The translations under genes were made by a program, and so were the position numbers. Positions 25,542 through 35,700 of a DNA stretch of 64,000 nucleotides are shown in pieces (the first letter of the stretch is position 1; each line of letters starts with the position of its first letter). The DNA comes from Chrysaora quinquecirrha (taxonomy: Eukaryota > Cnidaria > Scyphozoa > Semaeostomeae > Pelagiidae). The stretch is from contig JACTAT010000158.1 of the NCBI GenBank assembly GCA_014526335.1, positions 62,001-126,000 on the forward strand, read 5' to 3'. The notes under the pieces were generated by a model that did no database searches, was not told where the DNA came from, and saw only the letters and a list, made by a program, of their open reading frames with translations.

Positions 25542-25620
25542 ACCTTTCCAAAGAGATCAGGGTCGGAAAGACATCTTTCTGGAAGATGGCGGACATCTTA
25601 AGTAAGGGAATCCTCTCCAC
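25542..25620 (+). repeat. GGAAGATGG-bearing dispersed repeat, copy 3
   Basis: CCAAAGAGATCAGGGTCGGA through TTTCTGGAAGATGGCGGACA to GGAATCCTCTCC. It matches 16602-16680 and the inverse of 17198-17270. Another AAGATGGCGG occurs 70 bases upstream (near 25472). Confidence 0.75.
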
Positions 25621-25906
25621 AGCGATTTTAGTCGCTTTAAGAGGGTTGGTACAGCAGCAAATTGTATATCAAGCGATTTCTGAGGGCTTGTTTACGATAA
25701 CCACGTATTGCTTAATAAGCAATGTTTTACGTGGCAATACGGCAAAAAATTTCGCTTGACATGAAAATTTAATATTTTGACAAACAATGTTGGTTGTTTG
25801 GTCAATATCGCCTTTTACAAGCAAATTCTGCTTGTCCAGTAAAATTATGGGACGCTGCAAAACAATTTGCTTGCCAAGCAAATTTCAAATGTTTGTTGAA
25901 CAATGT

Positions 25907-26321
25907 CAACCTCGTCCCCAGGGTGAATAGGCCTCTACGTGAAACTCCGCTGACCATATTCGACCCTGGTATCGGCCTTGTCTATTCGCAATTTGATTGG
26001 CTGTTCAAACAATACAAATTTTAAGTGACGTCACTGTTTCTTCAAAATTTCGCACAAAAATAGGCCGAAAACTATGTAAAAAACATCTATAAAAACCAAA
26101 AAATGATGCTACGTGAGATATTATATCTTGCCTTACAGTTATCCATGAAATTCTTTGCATTTCCTTGCTAAGAACATCTGCTTTCGGAATCTACATCTTG
26201 TTTTTATGCCTAGGCCAAAATTGCCAGTATTTTGGCAGATTTTGTGGCCGGTACCAGAGCCAAAATCGATTTGACGGTTGAGATTCGAGGAAATTCGATT
26301 TGGGGCCTGGGGACGAGGTTG
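25907..26321. mobile_element. MITE with 16-bp ends CAACCTCGTCCCCAGG
   Basis: A perfect 16-bp inverted terminal repeat: CAACCTCGTCCCCAGG at 25907-25922 and its complement CCTGGGGACGAGGTTG at 26306-26321. The total is 415 bp with no open frame, hence non-autonomous. It lies between GTTTGTTGAACAATGT and AGTTTGATCGTTCGGCCAGG, two parts of another dispersed element. No clean target duplication was seen. Confidence 0.82.
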
Positions 26322-26766
26322 GAATAAAGTTTGATCGTTCGGCCAGGGCCTCAAAGACTCAAATGCGTATCATACAACCTGTAACTTGTGCAAAAATTAC
26401 TTACGTTTAGCGGGTCTTTCCCTTAAAACGATGAAGTAGAAAAGCTAAAAAACACAGTTAATTTTGAAGTTACAGATTTTGAAATAAGAGGCCTCGGGTT
26501 AGAGATTTAAAAAAACAGTATCTGCTTCACTATGGCTTCATCGCAGGATTTAAACAACGAGTTTCGGGACTTCTCGAAAATTTTTGAAGATCTAATTTGT
26601 AATCTCGAATTTTCTCTGAGATTTCTAAGGCACTTCAGCCTTCCCAGGAAATACACACTTACAAGAGAAGGGTATATTTAAAGGTCTTAAAAACAGACCT
26701 AATTTGGCAACGGTCGTCATGAATGGCACCCAAACACCCTACAAAACCAATTTCTAGTTGCTCTTC

Positions 26767-29700
26767 CTAACAAAGATCTTGTAAACAACTTTCCTCGGGT
26801 GAATTGTTCGCTTGGCTGTCTCTTGAACTAGTGGCTGTTTCATGATTGGTTGAGTTGAATTGCGGCAGCATACTTGGTAATGGTACTTGTTGATCGTCTC
26901 CCAGTTTACTCCAAGCAGCCTGCAAAAATAGAGCATAAGTACAGAAAATTACATGGAGGTTTGTTTTCGAATTATTAACAAAGCAAGGTCTTTGTTCCAT
27001 TGAGGAGTTTTGGAATCTCTTCACATCAAGACCAAAAGGCCAGTTCTGTGTAGAAAGAAAGAGTTCGTTGGAATCTTCAATTAATTCTATGGATCTTCCC
27101 GCTTTATCCTGCAAGCTGATAGGTTTTTAAAACAAAATTCTAAAAATGGTTCACTTTCTGATTGATGCATTGACATTAGGGGGAAGGTTGGGGGGAGTAA
27201 CCTACAACACTATAAAGCAATCGCGAGAATTTATGGGGAAAAAAGCCATGCATATCAGATTGGTCTCAATTTGAATTTGTTTTCCAGGGTTGCAGGACTG
27301 TATATTTGACAAAATATGGACTGGCCTGCGTTATTCCATTCAATACATAATCATTTGATGATTTAAGATTGATGTACTTACACTACACATTTGTTTAAGA
27401 ATCGCAACCTCTTGTTCAGTCATTTGATCCTCGCTTCCAGTAGAACTCGTCGAGCCTCGGTCTAATTTCTCTTGTATTTCCAAAACTCGCATAGCCTGTG
27501 TTACACGATTCGAGCTCTCATTGGACAAGTTCACTGTCTTTGAGTTGTCCTAAATAAAAAAACCAAAGCAATAAACTTAGTCATTACGATTTGTTACTGG
27601 TTTGAAGATAACGTAAAAGTAATTATAAGAATTTGCTAAATTCTGTTCGACCAACTATTAGGAACGGTAGTCCTTTATCAGAAGCTGTTTTTCAAAGGGT
27701 CTCCGATAAAACATACAGCTAAAAAGGACATTAAAAAGCTACACTTCAAATTAACCTAGAAAACCGTATTTGCAATTATTCACAAAAATACCATGATATT
27801 CAACATATAAAAATCAGTTTTAATATTTAAATAGTTTTTTTTAAAAACTACAAAAAGTGGATGCCTGCCTTGACTCAGGTGAGAGGCTATTCCACAGCTT
27901 TGCGCCTCTATACGAGAAACATCTCTGGCCATTTGCTGACCTTTTCTTCGGGGAACCTCAGAAGGCTACATGATGAGCATTGCGTATTACGAGTGAAAAG
28001 GTCACAGAGATATCGTGAAGCCGGCTCAATCAGAGGCTTGAAGAACATAGTTTTAGACTCACAAATAACTAGATCGCTGACGGCGTCAAAGCTTAACTTC
28101 CATTTATTGTACGACTCACTACATAACTCCCACTACTTCGCTTGATGTTGTTGTTGTTGTTTTCTTCAATCCCTCAGTGTGGGACTTATGTCCTTACAGC
28201 TCTGAAACTGGCAAGCGGCGCCAAAAATTGGCGTTTCACCGAATTTAGGCCCATCAGAGTCCTGAGCCGAAGTGCCGGCAGACTTAAAGACAAGTTATGA
28301 GTTTAGAAAAAAGATGCAGAAAACATCATTAGATTCGCTATGAAATTTTACATCAGAATTTGAAATAAAAATTAGAATTATTTCTATAATAAAACCAATA
28401 GAGACTTAAATATCCCTGGTCGGTAGCATTCCGACTTTTCCCCATACCGGTAAAATGAAATCGAGGTTACTCTTTTTTGCCAGTTCCAGAGCTGTAAGGA
28501 CACGAGTCTCTGTTGGAGTGACAAATCAAAATAAGGGGAGCGTAAACAAGAGACGCGTGTAGCGTGTAGTGAGTCTAGTATTCACGTAGAGTTCCTATTT
28601 GCCCTGGGTACGTGGTTGTGTGAATCTGCGTCCAGACGAATATTCGTCCAACTTTGAGACAGTTCTGACTGACTGGCCTACTCGACATACTGTGCATATC
28701 TTTTACCCTCACAAGAGACGGGTGGACTAGAGACTCGTGTGGTGAGTCTAGTCAAAGCTGCTGTTTGTAATAATCCTAGTAGCACGGTTTTCGGTTATTC
28801 GGGTTGTAACAGGAATGTCTTAACATCAGTTAAAAGCATTACCTTCAGAAAAGTGTCAACTTCTAATAAGCACCTAACCAGATTTAACAATTTAATAATA
28901 TGCTACTTACTCTGCGCGGAGGTGGACTAAGGAATCCGTTTCTAAGAATGCCATGTTGGTTGTCTGTTGGAATAAAACAAAATCGGGTTCAGGGTAAACA
29001 AAAGGTATAGATAACTTTTAAAAAACGACAACAGATTTCAGTTTACACATGCTTTGGATTCTTCATCCATCTTCCGTTAAATATTTCATTCAAGTGATTT
29101 TTTGCTGTTTTTTGAGATTTACGAATCGTGCAATTTGGTGATTTAAGTAATTTAATTCTTATGCTTTGGATAGAAAAAATAAAAAAAAAAGAACAAAACA
29201 TTTATTAAAAAAAAAAAAATTGAAAATTACATGTTATGCTGGCTGTTTGAATTAGTAACTAGTAATTATCTTTACTGTTATATTAGTTTCTCTATTTTGA
29301 TAATTTAATGTAACTTTTAAAACTTTAATTTAGCGGCCCAAGCAAGATAAGCTCTGCTTCTCTTGGGTCGCGTAGAATACAAGTATTTTTAGCCTTTTGT
29401 TTTGTAACCTTGTATTTTGCGAATAAATTTGAATTGAATTGAATTGAAATTGAATTAAAAATAAAGCTTACAAGGTGTGATTATTCATAGCAAAGTTCAT
29501 TGGCACATTACAAAAACCGTCACAATGTTTGAAAATACAAAATCAAAGAGGCCCTACATATTAACTGGGAAAAGCTGGGTTTGGATAAACAATTGTTTCA
29601 TGTCAGCAGCAATAGTCTGAAATAATGTTCATTATATCCTAACATCCACCATAACTTGGAGAGCGCTCCAAAATGAGAATTTAAAATCCTTCCAAGTCAC

Positions 29701-32700
29701 CACAATGCAACTCTATGCGCCGTTTCCCGAGACTAAGTATACGAGTCACTCTCTGAAAACAGCAGCAACAACAACATAAACAACAACGGCAACAAAAACA
29801 ACAAAAACAACAACAACAAAAACAACAACAAAAACAAGAACAACAACAACAAACAACAACAACCCTACAGCTGTTAGCGTTAACTGCTCACTTAGTTTAT
29901 TCGTCCAGCATAAACTCGATAGCGATAACTACGGCTCCTGTAATGCGTCTAGTAATGCGTCTGGAAGAGTTGTTCTTTGTTGTGAGTGTAAATTAATACC
30001 AACCTTTGAATAAAGAAGAACGAATAGGAAAATCAAATGCAGCCTCGGCTCTGTCTTGCTCTGATAACTGAATAAAACAAAACAGAACAATAAATGAAAC
30101 AAAATAGGAATCAAACAACAAGTAGGAACAGAGACTCGTGCCCAGGAAGGAAAAGGAGGGCTACATCAGCACCAGCTTTTCTTTGGAATATGCAATTATC
30201 CCAAATTCATTGGAGTTTTCATGTTATTAAAGTGGGAATATAAATATCCATACAACGAGACGCATTTCCCCCCAAAAAGAAGCGAGCTCCGATTCTGCGT
30301 GCCCTACAAATGAGCGTCGACCGTACTACTTGGACAGGGAACGTATCCTTGCAATTTAAAAATCGAGACATAAATCTATCCATAAGAATTAAAAACTGGG
30401 AAAGTCCTGCCAACTATTTAAAAGGTTTGCGTAACTACTACACGAAAACGTTTTGCTATTTATAAATTATCGTGCCTGTATAATGCCATTTTCGTAGGCC
30501 ACACTTCCCAAAAGACTAGGAGATAGGACAAAGCAGCACGTCCAATCAAATAGCTGTCAGAAATCTTTTTGGTAAAATGAGAAACAATCTTGGACCTCCA
30601 AAAAAATTTACACTAAAAGACAATTTTGCCATTGGACACAAGGACAGCTTTTCATTTACCCAGATTGGCAAAACGTTGCAACAAAGACTGGTTCTAAATA
30701 AGCTCTTTTTTTATAAGAGCAATTTATAAGAACACGAGCCTGGATTTTGCCCAAATTTTTAAGAACAAACCAAGAACAAGCTGGGGCTGGCATTTTCATA
30801 AGCCCAAAGAATATGGGCTGAGTATAGACTATCAGGCCGAATGTAAAAACGAAGCGAAGAAAGAAACAAAAAAGCATGTCGCAATCCTAGTTCCATTTCG
30901 AACATTCTTGGAAAAATACCACTGTCTCGGTAATCGAAGAATTAAGAACAGAAAGAACAGATTAAGAACATTTAGGGTTGAAAAAGGAAAAAACGCCAAG
31001 AACAGCCAGCCTCGAAGAAAATTTACTGGTTCTTATAAGAAAGAGTGTAATAGGCAGAGAAAAGTGATCATAATAAGTGCATTCACTAAGGGGTTTTGGA
31101 ATTTGCCTAAAAGAGAATACTGTATGTATAATTTTTGAGTTGTACGGAGCTTCAAAATTGCGATAAACAGCGAAAACATCGAAATACGTACTATTGCCGT
31201 GGGCATACTAGTGACGTGGGTCACGATGCTTCCGCTGTATATTTTATAGTAAAAACTTACTGATGAAGAATCACAGTCATCTTCTGGCATACAAAATGAA
31301 ACTCTTTTTCTATCCTTTTTGTCCTTTTTTGAAGCAAAAGTCTGCAAGAAAAAAGTTTCTTATAGTTTCAGACTCATAGTTCTCATAGTTTCAAAAATTT
31401 ATACTGTTACTCTTAGATGCCAAATAAACGTCCCTCCCCCGTTCATTAGTTTTGAGCTTTTCCCCCCATTCCCCGGACCTTATTAGGAGCCCCCGTTTAT
31501 TAATTTTGGAAGAAAAAATTTCACTTGTAAAAGAGTAAACTACGTTTATTAAATTTCCCCCACCCCCGGACCTTATTAGAACCCCCGTTTATTAAATTTT
31601 CGAAAAATTTCCCACCCATCGTTTATTTGGACCCCCCGTTTATTTAGCACCTAAGAGTACCAAAACAACCACTCAACCTTTCAGTAAATAAAAACTTAAT
31701 TTTTGGTTGGTTTTGTAGAAAGCTCGAAACAAGGCAATCTTTTTTAATCGAGCTCGAATCACAAAGAGGTTAAGGAGATTGCGATACTAGAAGCAAGCAC
31801 CCTGGCGTTAGTTTATCCGTAGAGCTAGGTCACCCATTTCGTCTCAGTTGAAAGCCACAGGGTCATGCGAGAGATGCATTACTAAAGATCAGTTGCTTTC
31901 ATTTTGTTTGAAGCAGGTTTGTTGAGGCTATATGCCGAAAGGGATTTTTTAAATTATGCAAGCAGAACCATCCCGCAAAAATTATTTCGAGTGGTGTGTG
32001 GCCCGGAGGACTACCATTGTTCATTATACTAGACGTGCCTACCAAGTGGCCAACTTTCTGATCAAAATTTTCTCTACATGTGGGTTCGGTTTTTCGTTTA
32101 GAACATAGTCATTAGAAGGACTATGTTTAGAACCTCTAGACTCACTACAAAAGTCGTAGATTCGCTCCCAGCCCCCCATGCAACACAACCCGCTCATACT
32201 ACCATTAATAACAGCGACAACTACTTTTTGATTTTACATTTTTATCAATGAATTGAATTGAGGTGAAGGCAGCGAAAACTACGACTCATGTAGTAAGTCT
32301 ATAGAACCTCTACACATTTGAAATCGAGTAGATGGTGCAAATCGAGTAAATCCATTTAAGTTTTCAGCAAAAAGGTCTTTTCACCAGACTTCGAGCCACT
32401 TAAGGTGTTAAACTGGGTTCAACAAATGTTAAAAGTTGCTAAAAATGGGTAGAAAATGTGATTGTTTTTTCAACACATGTGTCCGCACGAGTGATAGAAT
32501 TTCCGAGGAGCAATTCACTTCTGGGAAATCTCGTACTCCCTAACACCCTATTGCTTTTACGGAAAACCCTTTGAAATCCTTTTGTTTTCAGGGAAATTTC
32601 GTATGACCTTGGGATGAGTGAAACGCCGTTCGAATTTAAAGGTGGACATGGGTGGGTTTGGAAAACCTGGACTGCACGTCTGGTCTTTTGAGCAATGAAG

Positions 32701-35700
32701 TGCCCTCATGGATCTGGGTGTGTAGGATGTAGGTACGTTAGTAAAGAGTGCTCGTGTTCAAAGCCATGGAGGTCAGTCGTTTGACGATGGCTGTCCTTCG
32801 ACTGCTGTGGCGTCGTGGTGTAACCCAGCTGACTCGTGGTGTCAGGAGCTCAGTGTGGTCAGGGTTCGATCCCAGCCACGGTACAGGGTTCGATCCCAGC
32901 CACGGTAGCGTCACAGCCAGGGTCCAGGTCTCGATTAGTTAACCAACTACTGAGATCCTTGCGACCGGCGCTAAAACACCATTTCACCTTCACCCTTTAC
33001 CTTTCAAAGAACAAAACACGGGCCAATACAAATACAAACAGTAAAAGCAAGTAAATTTACCGTTATAAAGAAATCCCTTTCTTCTTCCAGTTGCTTGATT
33101 CGAGATTCAAGTTTACTGATGTATTCGTTTGAATTACCTAAAAGACAAGCGCATGTTTATAAATATCGCTGATACAAAATACATATTAATTTAGCTAGCG
33201 ATGTAAATATTGGTTCGTTTTGACAACAGATGGACGTTTGTATTCTTCGATTCAAGTTCGATTAAAAAATGTTGTTTTAACAACATAATAAAGTTGAAAA
33301 ATAAAGCAGTGTTTTTGAGAGTTCAAAACTCTTTTCTCAAAACGTTCATTACAGTGGGAATATAAATATTGATACAACAAGCCGTATTTCCCAAAGCGTC
33401 TAGTAGCCGCCATGGTGTGTGTCTCTCGAAGTAGCGCCCCCCTATTAGTCGTTTATTCGAATAACGTTTTTTTTATAAGAAAGTTTTTTTGGGCCAGTAT
33501 TGAAACTTTCTTATAAAGACGTTTCGCCCAGCCACCGATTCGCCCGACTTCCTTTTCGCCCAACCTGCTATGACGTTTCGCCCAACTCAACATGGTCGTT
33601 TCGCCCAACCTGACATGACACAGGTAACTTCCTCTCTACAGTTTGTCAATAACATTGGGGGCTCTGCCCCCAAACCGCCGATTATGGCCATTGGTGACTG
33701 TCTTAGTGATAAAACAAGTGATAATTTAGTTGGGCGAAGCGACCGGCTTGGGCAAAAAGGAAGTTGGGCGAAAATGAGGTTGGACGAATCGACCTGATAG
33801 CACGCTAGCGAATCTATAATCGCTACTGTGGTGGATAATCACTACTGTGGTGGTACTATTTGCGTACTGTGGTGGTAGTTTCTGCGTACTGTGGTGGATA
33901 ATCACTACTTGTGGTGGTTTACTATGCTTGCGGTGGTGGCAGTTTTGGCGTACTGTGGTGGATAATCACTACTTGTGGTGGGTTACTATGCTTGCGGTGG
34001 TGGCAGTTTTGGCGTACTGTGGTGGATTTTGTGGTTTTTTCTTGCTTGATCTATAGAGTTTTGCTATGATTTCGTATTCACCAAATAAAGCATTATAACC
34101 CACCACAAGTAGTAATTATCCACCACAGTACGCAAAAACTACCACCACAGCACGCAAAAACTACCACCACAGTACGCAAATAGTACCACCACAGTAGTGA
34201 TTATCCACCACAGTACGCCAAAACTGCCACCACCGCAAGCATAGTAACCAACCACAAGTAGTGATTATTCACCACAGTACGCAGAAACTACCACCACAGT
34301 ACGCAAATAGTACCACCACAGTAGTGATTATCCACCACAGTAGTGATTATAGATTCGCTAGCGTGGATAGGGAGGATGAAAAGCATTGAAGAAATAATTT
34401 TGAATTTAAGATTACGTGCTCAAATTTTCTTTTCAGACAATCAAACAACAACAAAAACTGCAAAAAACATGAGTTGATATCCCCCCAGATCAATTACATA
34501 ATTTTCTATAAAACTTTTTTGAAATATCTCAGATGGTCTGGGAAGGTAATTTGACTTTAAACCTGTGCTAATTAAAAAGCAATTTGCGATTAGCAATTAA
34601 ATTACACCCTAAGATCCATCATTAGCAAAGGATATCTTATAAAATCCAACAAATCTTTCCATACATAAGCAGTTTAATGTTTTGAAAGTGCTTTGTAATA
34701 AGCCTCAGGAAATTATCATGTAATCTTCTTAACACAGGATTACTAAAACCATAAATTGTACTGCCATGCCAGATTATGGAGTACTTCTCAAAAAGAATTT
34801 TAAACCCATAATTGGAGTACAAATAGATGAGCATGCTGAGCAATGAAATGACTGACTGTAATAATGGAGTACAATTAACATCATTTTGATCTTTCTTCCT
34901 TTGAAGCGGTATGGCCATCAGATGTGGGATGGAGTTAGTAGAGTGGCAAGGACCCTATCAACCACCAACAAATTCCTAATTCGGGCCTTAGGAAATACTG
35001 TCATTATTAGATTGGGTGTCTTGGAGTAAAATAGAAATCTGCATTCTCCCCACCTTATTTTATCTTAGGAAGAACTTTAAAAGCCCTATTAATCTATTAA
35101 GCCCCTGGGAGCTTCTTTAATTTTGGTTGCATTTGAGGAGAGCCTTATTAGGTCTTATTGGAGAAGGAGGTTAAAAAGTGATAGTTGGCTCAAAAAGCTT
35201 ATTGGTGTGTTAAGATGAAAGCATTCTTCTTACACTGTCCATGCACTTAAAAAAGCACACAAAGAACAACTCATAATGGTTTGAATTTGGCACAAATTCA
35301 CATCATATACTAGGTTAAGTGTACCCACTGAGAGCAGAGCAACTGTCTTAGCCTTCTCATGAGCAAGTCAAAATAGTATTCATTCATTTCTTTCCAATGA
35401 GAACATAACATTTCCTTCCTCCTTCTCACAAAACCTTTTCAAAAACAAAATCTTGCATTTTACAAACCCTCATCTTTCATGGCTTTCTCAATGTGACCTC
35501 CAAGTCTCAAAGACATTAATTTCTTTAGCAGACAGACTGTTAGACAAAGCCAAGGAAACTAGCTTCCTTGTCATTGTGTTGGGTTTTCAAATGTATTTTC
35601 TCTCTTCCATCCTAACCTTTCAGACCCACCAAGGCATAAAACAATGCTTATTTGAAGGGAACATAGCAGACTTTCCTTTCCTCTTAAAAAATAAGTAGAG

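Noticed and set aside
27861..28145. 94-codon plus-strand frame
   Set aside because: Faintly resembles retroelement-type sequence in another frame, but no motif is clear enough to call.
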